Positions 14,771-29,695 of a stretch of 64,000 nucleotides of DNA are shown piece by piece. Under the pieces are notes generated by a model, which did not search any database, was not told where the DNA came from, and worked only from the letters and a program-made list of their open reading frames with translations. The stretch comes from Pogonophryne albipinna (taxonomy: Eukaryota > Chordata > Actinopteri > Perciformes > Artedidraconidae), in NCBI GenBank assembly GCA_028583405.1, contig CM053261.1:9534338-9598337 (forward strand). Direction: 5' to 3'. Within the stretch, counting starts at the first letter, position 1; every line of letters begins with the position of its first letter. A program made the translations under genes and the position numbers.

Positions 14771-16494
14771 AGGCGTGTAACCTTAGTTTTAGCATATACT
14801 GACATGTTGTGCAGGTCTGCATCTTTCTAGTGTTAACATTTGTAAGAAAAAAGTAATTGATGTAAAGAAGTTCCACAATAAAAAATAACTCCACGACTCT
14901 TCTAATACAAGAGGGTAGAATCTAAAGTACTTATGAGGAATTGTATTTAAAAAAGCAGTCAGCAGATTGGTTGATTAGCTTTGCAAAAAAGAATACCAAT
15001 ACTTAAAGCTACCATCTTCCAAATGTACTTTATCCATTCTGTTTGATTGAAGGAACATGATGTTCGTGGTTCGAAGTACACAGCAGCTCATTACTACTGT
15101 GGATTATATTAAGAAAGGTTGTAGCTCATCTTTAAAACAGAGTTGGTGTAGCTGTAGGTGGCTCAGTATTCGACCGCTTTATGATGGACATGCATCAGTT
15201 GTTTTTCATTAAAACGGAAAGAATCAGAATAACATAGCGTTAAGAAATACTTGCACTGAAAGAAAAGTACTTCAAGTTAAACCAGTAACTTTTCAAAGTT
15301 TCAAAATAAGTTATTTTCTGATATTTGTTAGGTATTGTGTGCATCAGTGCTTATTGCTGGTTGAAATCACCATGCATTCTAACATTTAAATGAACACTAA
15401 AACGATATGTCAGCTGTAGTGGCCTTATTTAACCTGCTGTGTGTGACTGAATGAACCCTCAGCCTGCTGTGATCATGTGAGCTGATGAGGGGCACCACTG
15501 CACCCACGGGACAAAGTGGTCTCATCACCCGGGCCTCACACACACACACTGTCCGGTCCTGTTCATAGTGTGGGAAAGCCCATGTTAAATCCAGACCACC
15601 ACTCGGAGCACAATGCCCCCAAAGGTGGTTATCTCATTGCCTGAGTCACTGATCAGGGTTTTGTCTTGTCACCTTCTTTCACCCCAACAGCAGCAGACAA
15701 CTCAATCCACTCCATCAGATCAGAGCTCTTCTGTCCACATCTCCCCTTTTCTTTTGCCGTTCTCTCAATAAAGGTCAATCCCACATCAATACGCATGGCT
15801 CCTTTCAGCGTGTCTATTCCTGGAGGTGGCCTCATTACCCTGCAGTGTTTTGTTTGTTTGTTCCTTGGTTAAAGAAGCTGAATTGAGCAGCCGGGAGGGG
15901 TGGGCTGCAGGGAGAGATTTTAGAGGGGGACTGGGAGCAGAGGACACAGGGGGTCCCTGTGGCTCTGAAGGGAGACAGGTCCTCCATCACAGGGTGGGAG
16001 GTCGGTGTTGACGACTCAGCGATGATGATAACGTAAATGATTTAAAGGACGTGGCAGTGATGATGATGATGATGATGATGATGATGGTGATATATGCTGT
16101 GATACGATGTGTTATGGCAGCAGAGATATTCATTAACAATCCCCATTTTGGCACTCGGCTGAGGGGGTTTATTTGTGCTTCAAATCAAGCGCTCCATTTC
16201 TGCAGGTAAACTGTCGGCCCACACAGGTGTTTGCTTCAATCATGCCGTGATTACTCCTCTCTGCATGAGAGGACATTTTCTCTCCACAGGCAGCCTGCAA
16301 ATATAATGTAACTGCATGTTGTACATAGAAATATGAATAATTTTTGTTTGGTTTGCATGCTGTGATGATATTACTATAATTATTATATAATCAGTTTCAA
16401 CATTATGGGGAATACGCACATTTGTTTTCGTGCAGAGAAACGGGAAGATTGTTATCACTCATGTCCGTTTGTTAAATACAAATCAAGTATATGC
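14771..16494. other. Intergenic with a short (GAT)n tract
   Basis: No gene recognised. A (GAT)n run of about 34 bp occurs at 16057-16090. Short CACACACACA occurs near 15540. Confidence 0.45.
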
Positions 16495-16640
16495 AGGAGA
16501 CTGTTAGCTTAGCATAAAGAAGGGAACAGTTAGCCTAGCGCTGTCTAAAAGATAACATTACCTGCGTACTAGCACCTCAGAAACTAAGCTCACAAACACA
16601 TTTGAAAATGTTAGACTACTTTCCATCTCATATGTATTGT
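16495..16640 (+). repeat. Interspersed teleost repeat fragment (TTAGCTTAGCATAAAG type)
   Basis: Contains AGACTGTTAGCTTAGCATAA, then ACAGTTAGCCTAGC, TGTCTAAAAGATAACA and AGCACCTCAGAAACTAAGCT, a word order I recognise from a repeat common in percomorph genomes. Class and true ends are unknown. Confidence 0.4.
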
Positions 16641-16817
16641 CAAGAAGGTCAATGCGTGCATTTTACAAACATGAAGAAAAACCTATTTTTAATTTAGTCT
16701 GATTTAGATATTTCAGGCAAGCTTTATTTTTTAGGTTTAATTGCCATTGTGCAAAGTGAAAGTAGTTTTCTCTTCATTTAGAAAGATCCATGTGCGATAA
16801 ACCTCCTTGTTCCTTAA

Positions 16818-17611
16818 AGGGCCCATGTCATGCTTTTCCAGTTATCACCCGTCCCCTTGTGTGTTATGAAGGTTTTTATGCATGTAAACGGTCTGCAGAG
16901 TCACAAACCCTCAAAGTACACCCTGTAGCGAGTAAAACTCTAACACAGAAAATACCTGTCTATGCTGCCCCAGAACGCCTCGTTGGAGATTTCTCTTTTT
17001 CCATTTTTTTGCTTCCTGTGTTCTGTGACGTGTGCATACTCAAATCAACAACAAATGACCGGATTGGCCCAAATGGACCAATCCGCGGAGCGGCCCAAAT
17101 GGACCAATCCGCGGAGCTCCTCACACACCAGGATCCCTTGGCTAACTAACAGGGAGTCCCCATTGACTTGCATAGAGCTCCCTGAACGTTGGTAATAGAC
17201 GAGTTGGGATGGCGGAGAAATGCTCTCCGCAGACCCATTCTCACAGCGTTATAAACCTTTTTCTTACTCTATATCAAGCCACACTTATTGTTTTTACGTC
17301 GGCTGTGAGTGTTTGTGTGCTCAGGATGAGTTTAGCTTGTTCTTGCTGTATCGCCGACACGGAAACCTGTCCGCTCCTCGCAGCAGCGAGCCTCGCAACG
17401 GCCTGACCAATCAGAGCACACTGGGCTCACAGGGAGGGGGGGGGGCAGGAGCTCCAACAAGCCGTTTAGGACAGAGAGTGAATACACATACTATACAGAG
17501 ATGCTGTATGAGAAACCAATGTGATTTTGGAAAATTGCACAATATAAATCTATTCTAGTAGACCTCAACAATGGAATTATGATCGGTAGAAATGGCCATG
17601 ACATGGGACCT
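16818..17611. mobile_element. TTAA-flanked DNA transposon, family D, complete
   Basis: A 794-bp element between TTAA at 16814-16817 and TTAA at 17612-17615. Its inverted ends are AGGGCCCATGTCATG and, from the right, AGGTCCCATGTCATG (14 of 15 identical). It has ACCAATC and GACCAATCAGAGCACACTGG words like family B, suggesting kinship. It holds a 26-bp tandem duplication (17066-17117). Overlapping short frames lack any transposase motif, so it is non-autonomous. It is Kolobok- or piggyBac-type by target site (inference). Confidence 0.8.
17066..17117 (+). repeat. 26-bp tandem duplication inside a transposon
   Basis: Two exact 26-bp units (17066-17091 and 17092-17117) starting GGCCCAAATGGACCAATCCG. 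With the GGATTGGCCC just before, each unit's GGACCAATCC can also form a short hairpin. Confidence 0.9.
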
Positions 17612-17615
17612 TTAA

Positions 17616-20600
17616 CCTCAGATGAATAATCATGGTCATCATCTTATCCATATGCAATCCTAAATAGAGCCACATATGCTAATGAGAGTGTGTCAGTGAA
17701 ACCAGTTCCTTCACCTCCCTCCATGCACAGTGCACAATGAGGGCTGCAGCTAACACCTGCCCGGCTACATCATGGAGAGTGTGTGAGGCTTCAACAGCTC
17801 ATTTTCTACTGCAGGTTTCTCACCTGCCAGGGGCAATGGCTTCCACATGATGAGTTTGAAATCTCTGGCTCTGATGCAGAAATGGTGGGTTATAACAGGG
17901 GGGGGGGGGGTTTGGGGGGGGGTGAAAAAGATGGAGAGCAGACTAGAGGGAGAGTTAATGTGAAATTTAAGATTTCATACAAATGTAATGTTTTTAAACT
18001 GATGATTTTTAGGTTGAGAAATATTAGAAATAAGTAGTTTAAAAACTGAAACATATTATTTTTAAACCATCATACATGAAGAATGCAAGCAGTTAATTTG
18101 CATATATGATAGCTGGCATTTTGACTCAAACGATTAATCCATTATCAAACTATAGGCGGATTAATGTTCTTCTGATTAAGTAATGCACTAATCATTGCAG
18201 CTATAGCTCATTTACTGTTCTTTTTTCTTTATCATTGTTAAGTGTTGACCCTCTCAGATAAATGAATAAAATAGCAGATATACCAGAAAAACTAACCTAA
18301 ATGATGTCAGCCAATCATGCAGTATTGATATGAAGATTCCCGTTCCACATTTTTCTTTATATTTATGTACATCTACTCAACAACAATTTTGAATTTAGGA
18401 TATATTTGTGTTATTCTTACTATGTTGCATTGCTACTTTTACTTTTGTAAAGGATGTGCAGTCTTCCTCCACCTCTTGAGAAAATAATGTTAATTTAACA
18501 TTGTGAAATGCTTAAAAACTCCCTGACTTGTATATTTTTGGGTCATATTTATTCATATTCTTGTGATGCTGAATAACAACTGACACATTCACACACACAA
18601 ACACACACTTTGCACCTTGTGAAGGACACGCAGGCCGATTAATTACCAGGAGCACGGCGGTTTAAATCTGGTGGAAGGACAGCCTGTTGTTCCTGCAGAA
18701 TGGGTTGTAATTAAAGGAAGCTGAGCTGCAGAGATGGAAAAGGCCACACATCAGCCCCGCCTGGGCCTGGACGCCACTGATGGGAATTTATGGTTCCCCC
18801 CTCGCAAGCGTACGTGCTCGGTGTGCAGCTTCGAGGCCAGACATGTTAACTTCAACACCACCCACAGCAAGTTCCTTCATGAAGTCAGCCGTTAACTGTG
18901 TACAGGCAAATACATTCAAGAAGTAATTATGAACTATTTCAAATGCTTACGTAGAAAATGTCATCTAAACCTGATAATGTGATGTTTATTCACTGTAGAG
19001 GGGTTACAGAGAGATAAAGTCAATGGGATGCAGAGAATAGAAACGCACAAATCAAAGCTCACACACAAAACAAGAAGTACAATTTAGCATTGACAAAATT
19101 GAGCATGCTCTCTTCCCAAACAAAAAGAGAATTGATTTGTATGACTCCTCTTCAGCAAAGGGGATTTATTTGAACAAGCCAAAAGTGTCTACTTCAATAG
19201 GCAATGAAAATTGGATACCCCACTCCCCATATTAAACTCCCCTTCTCTCTTTTTTCCCTCTCACTCTGTATCCATATTTATATTTTCACTTTTCTTTCAT
19301 GTTCTTCGTCATTCTGTCTCAAATATACATCCTCTCTTTTGCTTCCCCTCCTCCCTTTCCCTCCCATAATTCAGGGCCTGTGTATACGTCTGCCTGTTTT
19401 TACTTCTGTGCATTTTTACACCTCTATCCTTCTCTTTTTGCCTTTCGGTTCTCTCCCAATCGCTCCATAAAACACTCCTTCTACCCGCTGCTTTCTGACG
19501 TCTCTCCTTCCACCTCCATCCATCTCCTCCTCCTCCTCCTCCTCACTCTCTCCCTCCCTTTTCCCTCTCAATCCCCTCCCGACAAGTCCCCCCCACCCCC
19601 ATAACCACCACCACCAACTCCTCACTCGCTCTCACAGCCGTTCACTCCATTTTTCTGCACATGAGATTTGCCTAACAATAAGTGGCTCTGCCCAAGGTCA
19701 GATAAGAGAAGCACAGCCCAGGAAGCCACAGCCACTGTTTCTTTCATCCCTTTTTTCTCCTCTCTCTCCTCACAGCTTTCGAATTATCTCTGCAGCACAT
19801 AATAATAATTACTGAGGACGGCAACATAGAGATAAGAATGCAGGAGCTGAAATGGCGAGAGAGAGGGAGAGGGAGAGAGAGGGAGAAGGGGGACAGGTTA
19901 GAACAACTATAGAAGCAAGAAAGAGCGTAGTAAAGGTACTGTATATTAGAGAGAAACTGTGAGGCAGGAGAGAATAGGTAGGAGCGGAGAATGGTGTAAT
20001 GTAGAAAGAGAAGGAGAAAAGGAGGAAAGAGAAGTGAATAAAGTGGAAATTAAGAAAAGGATGTGGCTGGTGTTACTCTCTATATGTTCCCTATTGTTTC
20101 CATTTCCATTTCCAAATTGTTCATGTCTCTTAACAATTTCCAAATTCTCTAGGGTACCCCAAACACATGTCTTCCTAGTAAAGACTTACATTTTGAATCA
20201 ACAATTTAAAGTCATTTAGGTCATTTCTTAAATCAGCGGGTTACTGTGAAGAAATTGTCTGTCAAAGTGAAGAAAATAGTGCTTGGTAAATACTGTCAGC
20301 AGCGGGATTAATAAGCATTGGATGCCCAACTTAGTGTGTACTTGTCCATTATCGCTTTACATTTATATTGTATAGATTCTGCAATCCATGATTTATGAAT
20401 ATATTTCATGAGGGTGGAGGATAAGCGTGTAACCAGTCCTCCTTTTCCGAAGAAGACTGAGTTCACCTCCTATCACTGACATGCATTAAACTGTTTTATT
20501 AACCCAAAAGGTTTTACTGTGGCCTAATGTTAACCATACCTTCATCTTTCACAATCATCCCTAATGTTAACAATCATGTAGTTGCACAGAAGGCAATCAT

Positions 20601-21534
20601 TCAAAAAAGAAAAGGTTAGCATTGGATATTTAAAAGATCGTAATCCAGGTTTTTGAAGAATACTGCCAATGGGGACTGTGCATGTGGAATCAAGTATAAA
20701 TAAACTATAGTGTGTTTTCATGGTAATTAAGTAACATGTCACCAAGTGCAACAGTGTGGCTCATTCATGTGTTTTAAATCGCTTTTGAACAACAATTAGC
20801 TGAGGAAGAAGATTTCTCAGGCTATATGGTATAGCCAGCATTATCTTAAAAAAGGACACCATCCTCCCAAGAAAAACTACGATCAGTTGCAAACTTTTCC
20901 TAAGTGGAGCCTAACTAAACTAACCAAACCTTAACCACAGCAGTTATATTTCTGCCACTGAGATTTGTAATGGCTCTGGAACCCGCCGACAAATGACGTG
21001 TTCTCCTGATGATTATGTTGTGTTGGTACAAAATGTGTTTTGTTGTTTAATTTGGAGAGTGTGCCGTTTAAAAGTGAAACAGCAGAAATCATAACAAATC
21101 AAGCATTAGGAAGTCATCTTCTAAGAGCCTCTTACACACAGAAGACGAATCACAAGACAACATTTTCATTAATTTTTGCCAAACTTCAGCTCAGTGTCAT
21201 CGGGGAAACAGCTGATGGACAGCACACAAAGGAAATTGCTTTCTTCATTTTTAATGCTTGCTTGTGGTTCAGTAGCATAACTGCACCTGTGACAATACAC
21301 CACTCACCGTCACATCAGACCTGCTCTCTGCAGGGGTCAAATTGCAATTTTGCTACAAGATGAAGTGTCCTTTGAATTGATTATATTTCCACAATTACTC
21401 AGGAAAAAGAAGAAAAGAGGACAATTTCTCTTTATGAGTTGTTACACCTGCGCGCACACTCATCTGCTGAGCTAAGGCTGCAACCACATACAACCCACAG
21501 AGCGTCAATCAGCAGACACACAGCACTACTACCA
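17616..21534. other. Intergenic; CT- and GA-rich tracts, candidate enhancer
   Basis: No coding exon supported. A run of about 19 Gs with two interruptions lies at 17897-17922. A C/T-rich tract spans 19225-19600, and purine-rich tracts span 19855-19890 and 19960-20050. At 19675-19740 AGATAAG, GGAAG and CCACAG words cluster (GATA/ETS/RUNX-like). Confidence 0.4.
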
Positions 21535-22014
21535 CTTGGAATCTTGCCAAGTATATTTGTCTAATATCTAGTCAGAATATGTCTTTACACTTGATATAAG
21601 ACCTAATAACTGAATAAGTAACAGTACAGTGAGATATAGGGTCTTGTTTTTAGACACTGCAATGTTAAGTCAAAGACTTGAAAAAAAGGGTATTTAAAGT
21701 TGCATCTCAGATGAAACGTTTTTTATTTACATTGGTATTTAAAAATCCCCAACTCGTATCAGAAAACGGAAAACTTTGGAGCAATTGCTGCTTATTTTGT
21801 AACCTAACATTTCCTGAATCTGTTCAAATATAGTTCAAAATAAGTTTTCCCAGCTAAAATGTAATTAATCTAAATATCCCATCTTATTTCAAGAAATCTT
21901 ACTAAGCAAATCCTCCCTTGTTCTATAGGCAGATTTATGTTACTTATTACAAGCTAAATAACCTTGATTTCATATTTTATTTACTTGTTTTTGGAGCAGC
22001 ATTTTTACCAGTGA
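21535..22014. repeat. Interspersed teleost repeat, probably a DNA transposon remnant
   Basis: AT-rich block ending in TTGGAGCAGCATTTTTACCA followed by GTG. It also has CATCTTATTTCAAGAAATCT and TATAGGCAGATTTATG, word patterns of an abundant fish repeat ending CAGTG. Left end is uncertain; class is inferred. Confidence 0.45.
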
Positions 22015-25000
22015 GATGATCAGAAGTTATGATTATCTTAGTGTCCAGGACACATTTTAAACAAAGAGTCCGACAGAAAGAAACACACAAACACACACTG
22101 CAGCACAGTGGCCGTCCTGCCCCGCCTCACCCCTGACCCCCATATCTGAGGGAGCAGTAAGCCTCCTAGTCCCTGAGCTCCCAAACACACACACCCACCC
22201 ACCCATGTCTCACCCCTCAGCACTCCACCCCCAACCCCCAGAGGACCTGCTATCAGCTGGGCTGAGCCCTTCTGCACCAGCCTGATATCCACACTGGATT
22301 GGAGGGAGGGACAGCGGCTGGGTGGAAGTACAGAGAGCTGAGATTTACAGTCAGAGAGGAAGAATCAGGGTCTTTCTGTATTCCTGTTTGTTGTCCCGTC
22401 TGTTTGTCTCCCTCTTTGTGTGCAGCCACCATATGTGTATGTGTGTGTCCTTCTTCTCTCTCTGCATGTAGTGATGCCTATCAGTAATGTATTATTACTT
22501 CAAACGATGGCAGATTAGCCCCCAAACTCCCCGTTCAATCCCCCTCCTCGTTTCATCCCATCTCTCCATCCAGCTGCCGCCCCAGCGTCACCCCTCAGAG
22601 TGTCGGGGTGTAGTAATGCCTTTCTGGCCTGTCCTTATCTCGCAACTCAGGCCCTGTCACCCGGCTGACCCATGAACTAACCATCAAGAGGGGAGGAGGA
22701 GGAAGAGGAGGAGGGGTACCGGGTGGCTCAATGGGGGACTGCAGCGAGGACGAGGGAGGAAGCAGGGGAGGCTAAAAAAGTAGAGGAGGATAAGGGTTGG
22801 AGGAGTGAAAGGCAGAGTGGGTGGTTTGGAGGGTGGGGGTCGACTTTGGTAAGCTGTCTGGTCTGGGATCAGTTTAAATCCACCTGGCTGTCTAAGAAAT
22901 AGTTAATGTGTTGTATTCTCTTCACTTATGGTCTATATTTCTATATTTTTAAATAGAGGTTAAAACCATTTTTGACTAAAAAGGGGGTAGAGCTATGGAG
23001 TAAAAATGTGTAATCCAAGAGAAATTGTTTGCATTGAAAGGACTCACGTCAACAGCTTTTACAGGCGTCTCTTTTCTAATAGTGGTCTATGGGGAAAATG
23101 CTTTTAGGCAGCAGAGGATTTCCTTACAATACCACAAATGACGACAAGGATTTGTTTGAGGCAAGGCTAACTGGCAGCCTTGTCCACCTCTCTTAATAAT
23201 AATTTAAAAAACAGCCATGGTTTGAACTAAAGTATTACAATCTATTTTCGTGCACCCTCTCAAAGCCAAACGGACACTAAAATGCTGGGTTTTGATCCAC
23301 AAGTAGGAAAACCTCGTCCCATCGTCACTTGTAGCTACGCTTATGCTAAAATAAGAGCAGAGGATTTTTAAACAGTAAAAAAATAAAATTGAAATCAGAA
23401 AATGTCCCTTTCTGTTAACAATTGCATGCCATCTGTCGTAGAAAATGGAAAAATAACATTAATTTAAATTTGACATTAAATGTGTCTTCACGATAATATC
23501 TTTATGATTTTGAGATTATGTCTGTATTTGATATTTGTTAAGGCAGCTCTCTAGCCATTAATGATCCATCAAACAGAGATTTTGAGGCGCTGGAACTGCC
23601 AAATTTGCCCGATTTTTATCAAATCTTAAATGTTTTTTTCAAAATAATGCAAGAAATATTTTCCAGTCTGAAAGATTAACTTGAAAGAACAAAAAATAAA
23701 GCTGTAGCTGAGCATGTGTGTCAGAGATCTAGGATTATAATCTTGGGCCGGGGAATGAATATGTTGTTTCAAATGGAGATTAAACTGAGAACACATTCAG
23801 ATCTGTCAACAATATCGCAACAGCTACTTCACGCGAGATATAAAGGCAAAGAAGCTAATAGAAAAATGTCCGTGGATATGTTCAGAAAATGCTGAGACAG
23901 AGACAATGCTCGGCTAAGAATTTGACAGCCACTGTACGTACATCTGATTTGCATATTTGTCTGCAAAATCCAACATGTCTGATTCGGAGGCAGACCTTAT
24001 CTCTGTGTTTTTTTAGCTCAAAACCTGCCGATGACTGGCTGTTAACCCCTTCAGAAATTCATCATTTGGCCGCATTGATTAAAAGATGAGTGAACTTATT
24101 ATGCATTAAAGCGTCATGTCAAAGCCCTGGCACAGCGAGATAGCAGCCTTATCTCCCCTCTACCTGATAAGAGACAACATGGGAGAGAGACAGGGCAGCG
24201 GTGGAGGGGGGGGGGGGTGATGGAGAGGTAGAGGCAGAGGCAGAGCGGGAGGAGAGATACAAGACGGGAGGAAGGGGTGGGAGAGGTGGAGTTGTATTAA
24301 GAAGGGAGAGGAGAGGCAGCATACAGTACATTTAGAGCAGAGGGGAGGGGAGGGAGAAATTGAGAGGGATGGCAGAAGAGATGGGAGACAGTTCTGGGGC
24401 ATCTAATGTTCCCTCTGTCATGGCATCAGCCTCTCCATTCACTCACATTTTTTGCCTCTATTTGCATTATTCGTTATTTTTTTTCCAATAGTCTGTCGCA
24501 CTTTTTCCTTTTTTTGTATTCTCTCCCTCCCTCCCTCCCTCCCTCTCTCTCCCTCCCTCTCTGCGGAAGGTCTTTGAAGGGAGGTCATGAGGGAGACAAT
24601 GCAAACACAGGCCCTCTGAATAGAGAATGGGAAGAGGACAGCTGTTGGAGATGACAGCGATGGCTGTTAAAACACAATCTGTCTCTCTTCCCACCGGCCT
24701 GTTGCAGAACACACACGCAGAACACACACACACACCCACACACACACCCACAATCACACACATGCATGTACGCATACATTGCCGCTCACGCCTTTGCACA
24801 GAGGCCACAATGTCAGGGCGACACTCCCAACTGTCAAACACAAGTGCGAGAGCACACACTTACGGGCATGTGTCATCACACACACATATGGAAATGCTCA
24901 GTCTCTGCATAATGCACTGAGGGTACATGAACTACGAGGAGACACATCTACATGTGACACTGTGTATAGAATAAGTATAACGATGGAGTAACATGTTATA

Positions 25001-25240
25001 TGAGTACAGATAGACGTCCATGTTTTGCATTACATTCATCAGTGGTGGAAGAAACACCCTGAGGAGTAACTCCTGAAAATGTTAAGGGACAAAATCAGCC
25101 ATAATGCTAAAAAGGTAGCTTTATAATACTTGTATATAATGTAATACAAAAGAAGCATTTACTGTTGCATGTGGTCAAGGTTGAGACAATTTGTATTATT
25201 TTACACATTGTTGGTTAGATGTTTGCAACAGGAAGTAAAC
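22015..25240. other. Intergenic; candidate conserved block and purine tracts
   Basis: No gene recognised. 22685-22830 and 24180-24390 are purine-rich. 24520-24565 is a (CCCT)n run and 24710-24765 is CA-rich. The block 23985-24180 is balanced unique sequence with several GATA words (see findings). A truncated CAGTGGTGGAAGAAAC start of family A lies at about 25036. Confidence 0.4.
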
Positions 25241-25248
25241 CTCTAATT

Positions 25249-25659
25249 CAGGGGTGGCAAACTCAATTTCATCGCGGGCCACATTAGAATTATGGTTGCA
25301 CTCAAAGGGCCAGTGGTAACTTTAAGACTATATACATATACATAGATAAATATATATAATAATGTATTATTTGACAATATTTCCTCTGCATTGGATTATT
25401 ATCAGATAGGATAATAACTTCATATTTATGTCTGAAAGCAGAAGTCTAGGGCAAATCATTGCAAGTTATTGCAAGTCTCTTCATGCATCTCACAAAATGA
25501 GATGCATTGTGGGACATGTAGTTTATGGGCAACATGCTCCTGTAAAGCGGCACGTAACCTTATCATAAACGTATTATATTCTTTGCAAGCTCTTGTGGGC
25601 CACAAAAAATGAAGTGGCGGGCCGGATTTGCCCCCCGGGCCTTGAGTTTGACACCCCTG
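25249..25659. mobile_element. hAT-like short transposon with perfect 8-bp duplication
   Basis: A 411-bp element flanked by the identical 8-mer CTCTAATT (25241-25248 and 25660-25667). Its inverted ends are CAGGGGTGGCAAACTCAA and, from the right, CAGGGGTGTCAAACTCAA (one mismatch in 18). An 8-bp duplication with CAGGGG-type ends is diagnostic of hAT elements. Inner words GCGGGCCACATTAGAATT and GGGCCGGATTTG are typical of a family widespread in vertebrates. No coding capacity. Confidence 0.9.
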
Positions 25660-25667
25660 CTCTAATT

Positions 25668-28080
<2,413 letters not shown>

Positions 28081-28372
28081 ACTGTACTTAAATACAGATT
28101 TAAGGGAATTGTACTTCATGAGTATTTCCATGTTCTACTATACCTCTAACTCCACATCATCTCAGTGTCAAATATTTACCTGAAGGCTTTAGATACTTTA
28201 GAAAATAAAATGTTTCATACGTTTCCTATCCATTCAAATGTAAGAACATTTTGCTGATCCATAGTTTATTAAAGAAAGGTCTTGAATGCTGGAGTTGTTC
28301 TACAAGTGGGGTATTTTCACAGTGTGGTATAGTACCTTCACTTAAGTAAAGAATCTAAGCACTCCTTTCATC
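28081..28372 (-). mobile_element. hAT-like repeat family A, decayed reverse copy
   Basis: Reverse-orientation family A words: ATTGTACTTCATGAGTATTT, ACCTCTAACTCCACATCATC, and on the right CACTTAAGTAAAGAATCTAA. The middle is shortened compared with 126-595. Confidence 0.55.
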
Positions 28373-28400
28373 AATGATGTAGTTTCATTTGAGTATTTAA

Positions 28401-28862
28401 AAAGGAGCCCCATTATACCAATTTACAGGTTGATATTAGTTTGTAGTGTCTCTACTGTGACATGTCTCAATGTTCAAAAAGCTCTTTATCTTTCTCATAC
28501 TGCCTGTGCTGCAGCACCTCTTTTCACCCTCTGTCTGAAACCAGAGCCCAGTCTGCTCTGATTGGTTAGCTGGCCGGCTATGATGTGATTGGTCAACTGT
28601 TTAGAGATGTCCTGCCCCTTAGCCTAACACATACAATGTGCTATTGTGCAATAGAAGCACAAGTGTTGCAAAGTGATGTCCCTATGTACTGGAAGTAAAC
28701 ATTGGAGTGTAGGGGGGGGGGGGGGGGGGGGGGGTTCGTGTGTGGGGGGGGGGAACTCCCTCTGGAGGGAACACAGGGATTTTATCCTTTGCAGACCATT
28801 TACATAAAAACCTAAATAACACACTACAGGAAAGGGTAAACCCTAAACAGCATAGCGTTTTA
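28401..28862 (-). mobile_element. TTAA short transposon family B, reverse copy with G-run
   Basis: Reverse of 6244-6712: CTACTGTGACATGTC near the left, TCTGATTGGTTAGCTGGC, GAACTCCCTCTGGAGGGA and CCTAAACAGCATAGC at the right. TTAA precedes it (28397-28400); the right end has decayed. The family's C-run is here expanded to 23 Gs (28712-28734) plus 10 more (28744-28753). Confidence 0.65.
28712..28734 (+). repeat. Poly-G run of 23
   Basis: Twenty-three consecutive Gs, then TTCGTGTGT and ten further Gs. It arises from the C-rich tract of a family B transposon. Exact length is prone to sequencing error. Confidence 0.85.
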
Positions 28863-29559
28863 TTCTTAGCCTGTCTTGTGTCTTTGTTGTCATAGTGCAT
28901 AAGAAATGATGGTGCTGTGCAGAATCAAACCTGATTAGATAGATGTGTTCAGTACCTAAAGGAATGATTCCTAGCCAGCAATCACTGAAATGTACAACTC
29001 TTCATTGTTAAAAACAAATATATTTTAAGAGTCCAGTCGCTCTATATTTGGACCTTATCCTCTTTCTGCACGCACTGTGTATTGATCAGGGATGTTTTTA
29101 ACGGACTGCTGTGAGGTCCATTAACCTGAGGTGATGACAAAGCATTAAGAGACTAATGTGTCCCGGGGGCCTGTAGGGCCAGAGAAGGATGAGTCGGACA
29201 ACTCAGCAGGCAACACCGCACTGCTGCTTTTATTCAAGCATAATACTTTTAAAGTGTGGCTGACACCTTACAGGCTGTGAAGAAGAAGCATTTGTAATCA
29301 TTTGAGATTTGTGTAAATGTGTTATGTTCGTGTGTTATACGATTATGACCATACAACATTTTACACTTGAGTCTGGACATGACATGAATACCATATTTCA
29401 CCCAACTGTAAACGCCATCCAATCAAGATACAATCATTTATATCGTAACACCGCATTACATTATTAATCCGAAGACATTCAAGTTGAAATGCAGGATGGC
29501 ATTTGAAAATGAAGGACTTGAGAACATGAAATAGTTGCTGGTTTGATTCTATATTTGTG
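28863..29559. other. Intergenic, no feature recognised
   Basis: Unique AT-rich sequence between two reverse family B copies; no exon seen. Confidence 0.4.
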
Positions 29560-29695
29560 TTGTGTGTGGGAGAGAAACTCCCTCTAAAAAGGGACATTTG
29601 GGATTGTAGCCTTTGTAGACCATTTACATGCACAAAAACCTATAGAAAACAAACTACAGGAAAGGGAAAACCCCAAACAGCATAATAGGGCCCCT
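29560..29695 (-). mobile_element. TTAA short transposon family B, left-end fragment
   Basis: About 136 bp matching the outer left part of family B in reverse: GAGAGAAACTCCCTCT, GACCATTTACATGCACAAAA, and CAGCATAATAGGGCCCCTTT at the terminus. The terminal TTAA has become TTTAG. Confidence 0.6.

Noticed and set aside
16814..17615. CRISPR-like or tandem array because of the exact 26-bp repeat
   Set aside because: Only two directly adjoining units without spacers, inside a TTAA transposon of a vertebrate genome.
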